In this document: positions 7,406-14,483 of the stretch, in pieces
Layout of the letters: each line of letters opens with the position of its first letter
Numbering within the stretch: position 1 is the first letter of the stretch
Assembly (NCBI GenBank): GCA_027578815.1
Contig: JANBTH010000578.1
Coordinates: forward strand, 1-14,483
Reading direction: 5' to 3'
DNA from: Coemansia sp. RSA 1804
Lineage: Eukaryota; Kickxellomycota; Kickxellomycetes; Kickxellales; Kickxellaceae
DNA length: 14,483 nucleotides
Notes under the pieces: model-generated
Seen by the model: only the letters and a program-made list of their open reading frames with translations
What the model was told of the DNA's origin: nothing
Databases searched by the model: none
Position numbers and translations under genes: made by a program

Positions 7406-8478
7406 TTTTAGTAAGTAAAGATTGGTGTTGTTGGACAAGAGGCTAAAAAAGGAAAAAAGATGTGTTCGGTGAAATGGTTAAAAGCGAGAGTGAGAAAAAA
7501 AGATTAGAGAAAAAAAGGGAAAAAGGACAAGAAGCCTGACAGATGGGATTCAGGCGGTCTCTATATAAACCATACACATCGAAGAGGTGGTGGTTTTTTC
7601 CCAGCGTCTCTCGAAATGTAGAACGATTTCTGTCAACACAACATCTTTCGCCGTTTTCAACCACCGATAACAAAGTGGAGAAAAATACGATCGTAAATCA
7701 TTGGGAGAAACAAAACAATGATAAGAGAATGGAGAAACGCCGAGTATGAAATTATGCCTTTTTTGAAAAAGCAGCCGAATGCAAGATTCGGACAATCTTG
7801 TGAATCGTTTTTGACTAGCACGAGTGCACCTTTATCTCTGCTTTTAAAAAAAAGCAGCAGCAAACAGTTCACACGAAAAAACTCAACAACAAACATGCAC
7901 TTTGAGAGGGAGAAAGAACATTTGCCCAATGTTCGATTGGATGTGAGGACATGTGTGTGTATTTTGTTTGTACATGTTCGATTGCCCAAACATCCATCCC
8001 CATCCCTCATACAAAATGCATTGTGAGATGCAACAGCCCAAAAGGCAATATGCAAAGCGCAAGACAGCCCGCAGTTTCACCGCACTCTTTTGTGTGGACC
8101 GACAGCAATCGTGCAGACACATCGCAGGGAAGAACGGCGAAACAAAAGAAAGGGAACGAGGAAGGCAAATCGGTGATACAAAGGGGAATAGGAATGAAGA
8201 ACAAGAAAGGGCTTGCAATGCCAAATCAGATGACATCCTCCGTGCATTTTTTGCCCAGCTGCAGCAACAAAAAGGTGGAAAAAAGGAGTGCCGACATGAG
8301 GATTTTCCTCCCTCTACGCAATACGCTTTAATTTTTGTTCTCTTTTTACACACTATTTGCCAATTTTGCTTGATAAATCTGTTTGTGCTTGTCTTTTTAT
8401 TAATTCATTCATCTAGAAGAAATTTGCTTTGGAGATTCAGCAGATAGATACCAGGACCCTTTTTGTTTTGGTTTTCAC
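7406..8478. other. 1.1 kb divergent spacer, promoters of the 7405 gene and VPS37
   Basis: This stretch lies between two divergently transcribed genes. The left end is purine-rich on the plus strand (pyrimidine leader of the minus-strand gene). A TATATAAA on the plus strand at 7562-7569 reads TTTATATA on the minus strand. Several open frames of 100-160 codons cover 7657-8447 on both strands, but they overlap each other, are rich in Cys/Phe/Lys as expected from AT-rich and purine-tract DNA, and show no domain. I treat the stretch as non-coding. Confidence 0.45.
7562..7569. promoter_or_regulatory. TATA-like element in divergent spacer
   Basis: TATATAAA matches the consensus on the plus strand, but no supported plus-strand gene starts soon after it. 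On the minus strand TATATAGA is a weaker match, about 160 bases before the ATG at 7405. Which direction it serves is unclear. Confidence 0.25.
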
Positions 8479-8508
8479 ATGTATTTTTATGCGCAAAAGG
8501 GAGAATGA
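8479..8508 (+). promoter_or_regulatory. uORF (9 codons) overlapping the VPS37 start
   Basis: ATG at 8479 opens a frame encoding MYFYAQKGE and ending in TGA at 8506-8508. This stop shares bases with the VPS37 ATG (8505-8507) in an ATGA overlap. A second upstream ATG at 8489 opens another, longer out-of-frame uORF that overlaps the gene. They matter only if the transcript starts upstream of 8479, which the sequence alone does not show. Confidence 0.4.
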
Positions 8509-9257
8509 CAACAAACGAAATCCCCGCCTCACCAGGCAAACCAACACCAGAGACACTCGCGCTTGTGCGTGAATTCGAAGCAAGCGGCAGCAGCAGCGGT
8601 GGAGGAGGAAGACGGCAGGTAGAGCTTCCGGCATACGAGTCGCGCGTGCCCGAGGCACACAACAATTACAATCTACCGGCAGACAGAGGGGAAATAGTGG
8701 ACAAGGTAGAGCAGCTCAAGGAGCAGTTTCCTACATTTGCAAACAAGTCGGCGGACGACCTCGAGGACCTGCTGCGGTTCGAAGACCTGTTCCAGGCGCA
8801 CATCGACGGGCTGGAGCAAGTGCAGCTGATGCGCACGCTCGAGTACGAGCTGCGCGAGGAAAACGAGCGCCTAGCCGAGGTCAATCTGTCGGCCGAGGAA
8901 GAACTCCGTCGGATGCGCGAAAACGTGGCCGAGCTGCAGATGTTTGCGAGCTCGCTGACATCCAGGCTTTATGAGCTCGTGCAGGAGCATGTTGATATGC
9001 AGAAACCGTACTCGCCGCTTGTGCTTCTGCAGCGTGTGCGCGATGAATGGCGGCGCACTGATAATGAGGCCGAGACGCTTGCCACCGAGTTCCTTGACAG
9101 CGCCGACCAAATCGACGCTTCGGCCTGTGAGGAGTTTGTGCGCCAGTACAAGGCATTGAAGACAGAAGCACACTCGATAGAGTCCAGACACAGCGTTGCC
9201 GAGGCTGCGTACAAGAACGGCACGTTGACTGGCATACCTACGTCAATGGACCGTTAG
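8505..9257 (+). CDS. VPS37: Vps37-like ESCRT-I subunit, 250 aa
   Basis: The protein matches the Mod(r)/VPS37 C-terminal domain. Residues about 65-235 are mostly helical, with the LEDLLRFEDLF start, then a long amphipathic stretch with the NERLAEVNLSAEEEL block and TSRLYELVQEHVDMQKPYSP. The tail has the pattern AETLATEFLDSADQIDASACEEFVRQY, typical of the family's closing helices. In the family, this subunit joins Vps23, Vps28 and Mvb12 in ESCRT-I, which sorts ubiquitinated membrane proteins into multivesicular bodies at endosomes. The first 60 residues are low-complexity (Ser/Gly/Pro-rich). ATG 8505 is the first in frame. It has no introns, and AATAAA at 9284-9289 lies 27 bases past the stop. 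It converges on the aquaglyceroporin gene with 155 bases between stop codons. Confidence 0.8.
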   Translation: MTTNEIPASPGKPTPETLALVREFEASGSSSGGGGRRQVELPAYESRVPEAHNNYNLPADRGEIVDKVEQLKEQFPTFANKSADDLEDLLRFEDLFQAHIDGLEQVQLMRTLEYELREENERLAEVNLSAEEELRRMRENVAELQMFASSLTSRLYELVQEHVDMQKPYSPLVLLQRVRDEWRRTDNEAETLATEFLDSADQIDASACEEFVRQYKALKTEAHSIESRHSVAEAAYKNGTLTGIPTSMDR

Positions 9258-9412
9258 CCGTGTAGACATCATCTTTTTGCAATAATAAACATTGGAAAAG
9301 ACTAAATGTCTTGTAATATTAAATGCCAGCTTACAGATAAAAATAGATAAAAGGGTGAGATATTAAAGCTGGCAATCACAACAGAAAGAAAATAGAGTAA
9401 AAATAGAAAAGC
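9258..9412. other. Convergent 3' region with poly(A) signal and inverted repeat
   Basis: This short spacer carries AATAAA at 9284-9289 for VPS37. A perfect 9-base inverted repeat, TGCCAGCTT (9324-9332) and AAGCTGGCA (9366-9374), has a 33-base loop. No AATAAA is present on the minus strand for the aquaglyceroporin gene, so its 3' end probably uses a variant signal. Confidence 0.5.
9284..9289 (+). terminator. Poly(A) signal of VPS37
   Basis: AATAAA lies 27 bases after the TAG stop, at a normal distance for a fungal 3' end. Confidence 0.55.
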
Positions 9413-10192
9413 CTAGTTGGCAGCTCCCTCCTCAAGAGTATGCTGGTACTCGGCATCTCTCTTGACCAGCCACTCGTAGACAAAGGCGCCCAGGATTCCG
9501 CCGGCAGTCGGAGCAATTAGCGGAACCCAGAAGTAGAACGAAGCATCGGTGAAGACGTCAAAGCCATACACAAAGGCCGCAAACAGACGGGGCGCAAAGT
9601 CGCGCGCCGGATTGATAGCCAGCGCCAGAGGCGAGCTGAGGCCCAGCGAGGTGGCGGTGAACGACAGGCCAACGGCAAGCGGAGCAATGGCCTTTGCATT
9701 GCTAGCATTGTCGGTGATAGCGAAGACGGCCAGCACAAAGAGGAAGCCAGCAGTGACCTCGTTGACAAAGCCAAACCAAGTGCTGCTGCTGGAGGTGATA
9801 AAGGCAGCGGTGGCCGGGTGCAGCCCCTCGTTCTTGTGGTCCAGCGCAGCAAGCGCCGAGCTGTAGTTGAGCCAGACGAGGAAGGCCCCGGCAAAGGCGC
9901 CCAGCATCTGCGCCGCAACATAGCCAACGACCTTTGCGGCCGAGAAGCCGCTGAAGACCAGCCGTGCCACGGTGACTGCTGGGTTGATGTGGCCGCCGCT
10001 GACGTGGTCGGACGCCCAGATGCCCATCGTCACCGCAAGCCCCCACGCAATCGAGCTGCTGATCGCCTCGGTTCGGTGCACCTGTGAGCTGACAAGGCCC
10101 TGAGCCGCCGAGCCGAGTCCGATGATCGCCAGGACCATCGTTCCCACAAACTCCGCCCAGTAGGGCGCTGCTACGTTTCTCAGCGATGGCAT
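9413..10192 (-). CDS. Aquaglyceroporin (MIP family), 259 aa
   Basis: This is a complete major intrinsic protein, with six hydrophobic membrane spans and two half-helices. The first pore motif is SGGHINPAVT (NPA at about 70-72) and the second is AINPARDFAPR (NPA at about 194-196). Asp directly after the second NPAR is the mark of glycerol-conducting members, and Trp50 in AWGLAV corresponds to the GlpF selectivity-filter Trp48. The residue matching GlpF Phe200 appears to be Leu191, so the filter is not identical to GlpF. At 259 residues it is a plain MIP without the long regulatory tails of yeast Fps1. The expected role is passage of glycerol, water or other small solutes across a membrane, probably the plasma membrane. 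It has no introns. ATG 10190-10192 begins a short N-terminus right before span 1. A pyrimidine-rich stretch (minus strand of about 10303-10380) lies upstream. Confidence 0.92.
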   Translation of the reverse strand: MPSLRNVAAPYWAEFVGTMVLAIIGLGSAAQGLVSSQVHRTEAISSSIAWGLAVTMGIWASDHVSGGHINPAVTVARLVFSGFSAAKVVGYVAAQMLGAFAGAFLVWLNYSSALAALDHKNEGLHPATAAFITSSSSTWFGFVNEVTAGFLFVLAVFAITDNASNAKAIAPLAVGLSFTATSLGLSSPLALAINPARDFAPRLFAAFVYGFDVFTDASFYFWVPLIAPTAGGILGAFVYEWLVKRDAEYQHTLEEGAAN

Positions 10193-11624
10193 TGCCTCTT
10201 TTTATATATGTATGAGTGGCTAACTATACGCAAACAACAAGGGGAGATATTAAAACTAGAAAATGTGCGTGTTGTCGCTGGGAATACTGAATGAAAGAGC
10301 GAGAAGGAGATATGTTTTCAAGAAGAAAAAGAAAAAAGAGGGAGATGGAGGAGTCAGCCAGGGAGAGAGGCTACCATTTCTCTTATGTATTATATTGTCC
10401 ACATCTACAACATCTCATTTCTTTTTCTTCTTTTTCTTTTCCTCATAGCACATCTGTCTGGTACAATTTTGCATTGTAAGGTGGAAAAAGTGGTGGCTTT
10501 CCCGCACGCTTCATTATCTAAAAACAAGGCTTGATATCAGTTGACCAGAGGGAATAATGGAGGAGGAGGCCAAGCAGCTGGGAATGCCACACACTACAAC
10601 GACACATCATCGCTTCTTTATTTTTGTTGCTCTTTTCTTCTTCTTCCGTTTTCAATAGCATAGAGATAATATGTGTAGTAGTAGTGCATAAATTTATATA
10701 AAATGCATTGACCAACAAACACATGCCACCAAACATTGGGAGTCAAACTTGGCTCTCTTTTTTTTGCACATTTACATACGACATGTATTGGTATCTGTTC
10801 CGCAGGATAAGGGGCGGGAAAAGATACTCTTGTTGAATCAGCATTTTAAATATTGTTTTCTTTTTCAGCTATTGCAAGTGCGTTGTTTTTCACTGGCAGT
10901 AGAATCATAATGTAAACCAAAAACGCTCAGACAAACAGCAAAAAGACAAGAGAAAAAAGAATTGCTTGCATTTGTGCTCTTTTTCGTTTTGGTCCCGTGC
11001 TAGTTTGGGATATGCCGACCATTTCCTTCTTTGTCTTCACCCGCCAACCAAGCCATGTTTCAAGCTTCAACCTGATTCTCTTGTTCCCACCGTCCTTGTT
11101 TGTTCTTCACGATGGTGGTGGTGTCTTTTATCTACATGGCAGATCGTATAATCCATGTTGAAAATGTGTTCTTTGTTTATTTCTTTCTGCGGGTGTTACA
11201 AGACTCGGATGACAAGAAACAAAGCGCGAGTCCGATGACCACATGCACATTTGTATGTTTTCTTTAGCAATTGTCCATGGTAAAAAACAATACTTGTTTC
11301 TACCAGCATTCTGCCATCCTCATCCTCCTCTTCGTGTATAATGTGGCAACAATACAGAATGTCCTTTTGAACTTCATGGCTTCAAATAGGGAGTGGGGAC
11401 AAGATGGCACATTTATACACATACAAGACGAATCGTCTGCTTGTTCCTGAAACGCCGTTACTAGCCTCCAAAACACATTGAGCTTGGTAATAAAAACAAT
11501 GATATACGTATACCGAACTCATTGTGTGGTATGAAGAGAAGGACGTTGTCTCGCGTAACCATGGCAGTAAGATACGTGGGTTAGGAAGGAAATAAGGAGA
11601 GATTGTGGTAACTTCTGCTTATCG
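10193..11624. other. 1.4 kb spacer without supported genes
   Basis: This divergent spacer lies between the aquaglyceroporin and the secreted-protein gene. The left part is a purine-rich tract (10303-10380), which is a pyrimidine leader for the minus-strand gene. A pyrimidine tract follows at about 10418-10444. An AGGGG (stress-element-like) core sits at 10810-10814, and a CCCCT on the minus strand lies at about 10240-10244; both are too short to trust. Small open frames of 60-76 codons show no features. I see no RNA gene. Confidence 0.45.
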
Positions 11625-11632
11625 TATAAATA
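11625..11632 (+). promoter_or_regulatory. TATA box of the secreted-protein gene
   Basis: TATAAATA is a full consensus match, 98 bases before the ATG at 11730, with a palindrome just beyond. It is the most convincing promoter element in the window. Confidence 0.65.
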
Positions 11633-11644
11633 CGAGAACAGGGT

Positions 11645-11660
11645 GTGCAGCAGGCTGCAC
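11645..11660. promoter_or_regulatory. 16-base dyad next to the TATA box
   Basis: GTGCAGC and GCTGCAC form perfect 7-base arms around AG. The dyad begins 13 bases after the TATA box, at or just before the expected transcription start. It could be a dimeric factor site or a hairpin at the mRNA 5' end. Confidence 0.35.
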
Positions 11661-11729
11661 CAGATAACACGGATCCATCATCAGCATTAGCACTAGAGGA
11701 AGAACAAAAAAATAGTCAGTATATACAAC

Positions 11730-12320
11730 ATGAAGATCGCCATATCCTCTGTAATCGTTGCGCTTGCCGCCCTGGGCGCCGCCAAATCGGCAACGTCGAA
11801 ATTCCACATCGACAAGCCGTCGGACGATGCGACGCTCTCATACCAGATCAAGGATAACGCCGAGATGGTGGGGCCGATGATCGCACAGGGCCAGCAGTAC
11901 ACGCTGATTGCACACAGCGACAACCGCGACTACGAGCGCATTCTCCTTGGATTCGACATTCCAGACAGAGTAGGCGATCCCCGTGACATCACGCGATGCA
12001 TTCTCAGGGTGCCAAAGCCCCGGAGATCGCCCGACCAGAACTACGAGCTGATCGCGTACGCTGCTTCCAGCAACTGGAACGAGATCACCGTCACTGCCGC
12101 TTCCAGGGTCGCCACCTCCAAGCCGCTGGGCGGCGTGATGGTCCAGAAGGGCCACAGTCCCGGCGACATCGACGTCACCGCCGCATGCATGGGCGCGACG
12201 GAGCGCAAAGTCAGCATTGTGCTGGACTCTAGCGGTCCGATGGTTGTTTTTGACTCGAGAAACTCTGACAAGCACCGCAGGTTCAAGCTCGAAGTCACAT
12301 ACTCGCACTGGAAGGACTAG
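11730..12320 (+). CDS. Secreted DNRLRE/CBM96-like beta-sandwich protein, 196 aa
   Basis: The N-terminus (MKIAISSVIVALAALGAAKS) is a clear signal peptide, with likely cleavage after an Ala near residues 18-21. The mature part, about 175 residues, has the order of motifs seen in DNRLRE/CBM96 domains. These are a charged residue before a strand reading ILLGFDIP, then ITRCILRVP, a central SNWNEITV, then GDIDVTAACMG, and a closing MVVFDSRNS followed by RFKLEVTY. In that family these fall on strands of a jelly-roll fold used in extracellular polysaccharide binding or adhesion. Here the domain stands alone, with no catalytic partner, membrane anchor or GPI signal. Only three Cys remain in the full product. 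ATG 11730 is the first after a TATA box at 11625. It has no introns and GC-rich codon endings. The family assignment rests on pattern only, and a soluble wall or matrix-binding protein is inferred. Confidence 0.6.
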   Translation: MKIAISSVIVALAALGAAKSATSKFHIDKPSDDATLSYQIKDNAEMVGPMIAQGQQYTLIAHSDNRDYERILLGFDIPDRVGDPRDITRCILRVPKPRRSPDQNYELIAYAASSNWNEITVTAASRVATSKPLGGVMVQKGHSPGDIDVTAACMGATERKVSIVLDSSGPMVVFDSRNSDKHRRFKLEVTYSHWKD

Positions 12321-12450
12321 ACGGACATCCACAGATTATGAAGTCATAGCCAGCAAGAAGGCAACTCTCCGTATTTTATTTTTATTTTTATTATCACATT
12401 AATCTCCTAGCAACACCCATTGTGGATCCAGAAGAAAAAAAATGAACAAC
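12321..12450. other. Convergent 3' region between secreted gene and Dus3
   Basis: This 130-base spacer between two stop codons is AT-rich. It carries a minus-strand poly(A) signal cluster for Dus3, and no clear AATAAA for the plus-strand gene. Confidence 0.5.
12375..12392 (-). terminator. Triple tandem AATAAA for Dus3
   Basis: On the minus strand three AATAAA hexamers run back to back over 18 bases, 59-76 bases past the Dus3 stop. The same T-rich plus strand may help form the 3' end of the opposing gene. Confidence 0.55.
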
Positions 12451-14136
12451 CTATCCCTGGTACGAGCTGGACTTGTGCTTGGGAACAAACACAAAGCCAT
12501 CGGGTGCCGGGCCAAGAATCATCTCCGAGATCTTGATCCAGTCGTTCACCTTGTCGCTGGCCAGCAGGGTTTCAAGATCGCTTCTGCCGTAGTATGCAGG
12601 CGGCCGCTGGTTCATCTTCTGGGGCAGGACCTCAAGCAGACCAGCCGGGATGTAGCGGTGCAAAAACGACTGCCACTCCAGAAGGTATCTGCGCACATTG
12701 GATATGCCCTGGGAATCGGTTCCCCAGTGCTCCATCCCGTAGTTGGCAAACGTCCTAAGCATGTCCAAGCGCTCGGAGGCCGAAATGTCCCACACCCGGC
12801 GCTCCTTGATCTCCTGGAAGATCCACGGCTTGATCAGCGCGCCCCGCCCAACCATGACGCCGTCACACACGGCGCGATCCATGTGCGCCCAGTAGTCCTC
12901 CCACGACATCACATCGCCGCCGCCAAAGAGCGCCATCGACTGCGGCGCCTCGGCGTGGCACTGGCCAATGTACTCCCAATCGGCGGCCTTCGTATATCTC
13001 TGCTGCCGCGACCTCCCATGCAGCGTGCCCACCGATGCGCCCCACCGGGCAAACTGCGGCACCAGCGCGTGCGCAACATTCTCGGTGCTCTTGACACCCG
13101 TGCGGAACTTGACAGTCAGATCGCAGTCAACCACATGCCGCATCGTGCGTACAATGCGCTCAATCTTCTTCGGATTCGCAAGAAGCGCGCTGCCGCCGCC
13201 GTTGTTGAAGGCCATATCGATGGGGCATCCCATGTTGAGGTCGATGAAGTCAACCTCGCATTCGGCGCTGACCAGCTCGGCTGCTCGCCCAATCACTTCG
13301 GCCTTGCTCCCCGCCAGCTGCACGCCAAAGATCGTCTCGCTCGGATGCCGCTTCACTAGCGCCCACTCGCTGGCCTGGCCCTGCAGCAGACTCGATGCTA
13401 TTGCCATCTCCGAGCACGTGATGTCCACGCCGTAGTCCTTACAGATGCGTCGGAACGGGAGGTTTCCTACCGTCGTCAGCGGCGCAAGGTACGTTTTCCC
13501 GCGGTAGTCGATTCTTCCACGAGTCAGCCTGCGCCGCTTGTCACCCGCATCCTCATCCTCATCCTCCTCGCTGTTACTCCTCCCGCTGTAGTCCGGAACA
13601 GCCCCCGTCTTGAACATCTCTTCGATTTCAGCGGTCCTGGCAAACGAGATCTGCTTCTTGCGCAATCTGATCTGAATATCGTTACCGAACGCGTTGATCA
13701 GCTGAGGCTCTGCCTCCGTGCCTGGTTGTGCCTTATGACCCCCCGCGTACCTGCATCGCAACCCGTATTTACAATAACCGAACAAGGCGTGCAAGTGGCA
13801 AACGGGGCCCAGATCCGGCCCCTTTTGTGCCAGATATCCGTCCACGTCATGGCTGAATGGACAGGAGTCTCCGTGTGGACATTCTTCGCCTAGCGAGAGC
13901 CGTACGCACAGTTTGTCTGCCTTTTTCCCTTTCCGCACGCGGTTGACAGCTCCCCGATTCTGGTTCTGTCCTCCCTCTCGTTTACCCTGGGCGGCAGGAG
14001 TGGTGGTGGTCTCGGGTGTTCCGCTACTGTTTGTTTCTTTTCCTACTGGTACCAGGTACTCTTTCTTGATCGGCGCATCGCACCCAAGCGGGTTGCTGGC
14101 AGTGGTGTCTTTTTCTGGCAAAGTAGAAACAGTCAT
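12451..14136 (-). CDS. DUS3: tRNA-dihydrouridine(47) synthase Dus3, 561 aa
   Basis: Dus3 is a flavoenzyme that uses NADPH to reduce uridine 47 in the variable loop of tRNAs, and reportedly some mRNA sites. The N-terminal third has a disordered, basic region and then two CCCH zinc fingers. Finger 1 is C77, C86, C92 and H96 (spacing 8-5-3), and finger 2 is C113, C122, C128 and H134, the pair that sets Dus3 apart from other Dus proteins. An acidic patch (about 189-199) precedes the catalytic TIM barrel starting near 209 (YRGKTYLAPLTTVGNLPFRRI). The barrel has DLNMGCPID with catalytic Cys304, GGGSALL, VKFRTG, HGRSRQQRYTKAADWEYI for FMN/substrate contact, and GRGALIKPWIFQEIKE. The C-terminal helical tRNA-binding region ends near residue 540. 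ATG 14134-14136 is the first in frame. It has no introns and is slightly shorter than yeast and human Dus3 because of a short N-terminus. Confidence 0.95.
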   Translation of the reverse strand: MTVSTLPEKDTTASNPLGCDAPIKKEYLVPVGKETNSSGTPETTTTPAAQGKREGGQNQNRGAVNRVRKGKKADKLCVRLSLGEECPHGDSCPFSHDVDGYLAQKGPDLGPVCHLHALFGYCKYGLRCRYAGGHKAQPGTEAEPQLINAFGNDIQIRLRKKQISFARTAEIEEMFKTGAVPDYSGRSNSEEDEDEDAGDKRRRLTRGRIDYRGKTYLAPLTTVGNLPFRRICKDYGVDITCSEMAIASSLLQGQASEWALVKRHPSETIFGVQLAGSKAEVIGRAAELVSAECEVDFIDLNMGCPIDMAFNNGGGSALLANPKKIERIVRTMRHVVDCDLTVKFRTGVKSTENVAHALVPQFARWGASVGTLHGRSRQQRYTKAADWEYIGQCHAEAPQSMALFGGGDVMSWEDYWAHMDRAVCDGVMVGRGALIKPWIFQEIKERRVWDISASERLDMLRTFANYGMEHWGTDSQGISNVRRYLLEWQSFLHRYIPAGLLEVLPQKMNQRPPAYYGRSDLETLLASDKVNDWIKISEMILGPAPDGFVFVPKHKSSSYQG

Positions 14137-14406
14137 TTCAAACAAAGGAAAAGGATGATTTTAAAAGAACAACTAGAAGCGAGAAAGAATAAAAAGAGCG
14201 TAAAGAGAAAAGAAAGACCAAAGAAACAATGAAAAATGCTTCTGGCTCTAGCAAAATAATTACTGCCTCTAATCCAAATCTGATCGCAGATGTCGATGCT
14301 TGAAGAGCCCGATTAACGCTACTTCACTTCTTGGTAACCATACATGTAACATCTGCAAAAACAGGATGCATAGCTAGCCTAATTTCAGCTTTTGCACTAT
14401 AATTAG

Positions 14407-14420
14407 ATGATCAAGATCAT
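14407..14420. repeat. Short inverted repeat, 6-base arms
   Basis: ATGATC and GATCAT are perfect arms separated by AA. The repeat sits between two copies of TATAATT and 25 bases before the larger palindrome. Confidence 0.4.
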
Positions 14421-14445
14421 TATTATAATTGATTATATCTCGAGC

Positions 14446-14473
14446 ATATTATATGTCCATGGACATGTAATAT
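14446..14473. repeat. 28-base palindrome with one mismatch
   Basis: Two 14-base arms meet at the centre of CCATGG. The inner 14 bases ATGTCCATGGACAT are perfect, and the arms extend outward with a single T/C mismatch to ATATTA/TAATAT. Flanking CTCG and CGAG may extend the symmetry imperfectly. Confidence 0.6.
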
Positions 14474-14483
14474 AGCGAGAGAC

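Larger units (their letters stand above)
14137..14483. other. Dus3 upstream region with palindromes
   Basis: The part next to the ATG is A-rich on the plus strand (T-rich leader on the minus strand) and has no clear TATA box. From about 14395 to the window end the DNA becomes very AT-rich and holds two inverted repeats. No coding signal is visible, although a gene could begin beyond the edge. Confidence 0.4.

Noticed and set aside
7953..8447. 164-codon frame upstream of VPS37
   Set aside because: Overlapped by other equally long frames on both strands, biased composition, no domain.
10201..10208. TATATAAA on the minus strand just before the aquaglyceroporin ATG
   Set aside because: It ends only 8 bases before the ATG, which would put the transcript start inside the gene. 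Probably not a working TATA box.
9354..10259. Similar 19-base sequences (16 of 19 matching, core GAGATATTAAA) flanking the aquaglyceroporin, as target-site duplications of a retrocopy
   Set aside because: AT-rich core, three mismatches and no A tract at the gene's 3' side. Chance is a sufficient explanation.
10320..10442. Inverted pairing of the AAGAAGAAAAAG tract with the later CTTTTTCTTCTT tract
   Set aside because: Low-complexity purine/pyrimidine tracts match by chance. No evidence of a real structure.
1..14483. CRISPR arrays, bacterial operons, phage or plasmid features
   Set aside because: No regular direct repeats, Shine-Dalgarno-led gene strings or such genes are visible. The content is eukaryotic.

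Overview
The window looks like nuclear DNA of a fungus. It holds relics of a fungal-type (FunK1-like) protein kinase, GT-AG introns, TATA boxes, AATAAA signals, a nuclear tRNA-Ala with internal pol III promoter boxes, and intact genes for Dus3, the ESCRT-I subunit Vps37 and an aquaglyceroporin. Most genes lack introns, coding DNA is visibly more GC-rich than the long AT-rich spacers, and promoters carry pyrimidine tracts. This would suit an early-diverging lineage such as Kickxellomycotina, but that placement is inference only.

The left part (about 1-6250) is AT-rich and dominated by decayed genes. There is a weakly supported small spliced gene (406-855). Next is an NAD(P)-binding extended/atypical SDR relic (1332-2335) with no start codon and a one-base deletion in a C run. 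After a 0.9 kb empty spacer comes a large minus-strand FunK1-type kinase relic (6133 down to 3249). That relic keeps a promoter-like leader, a recognisable first exon and intron, and a poly(A) signal. It is broken by one extra base in a G run and by one each of TAG, TAA and TGA.

The middle (6250-8500) has a tRNA-Ala(AGC) with unusual T-loop bases, a small unrecognised Ser/Arg-rich protein on the minus strand (7405-7001), and a 1.1 kb divergent spacer.

The right part (8500-14136) holds two convergent pairs of intact genes: VPS37 (+) facing an aquaglyceroporin (-), and a secreted DNRLRE/CBM96-like protein (+) facing Dus3 (-). Between the pairs is a 1.5 kb spacer with no gene I can support. The genes do not form an obvious pathway; this looks like ordinary eukaryotic gene order.

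I did not find a convincing new multi-gene system. The points most worth checking are the near-intact but triply stopped kinase, the initiator-like T-loop bases in an elongator tRNA-Ala, a stop-start overlapping uORF before VPS37, and a dyad beside the TATA box of the secreted-protein gene.
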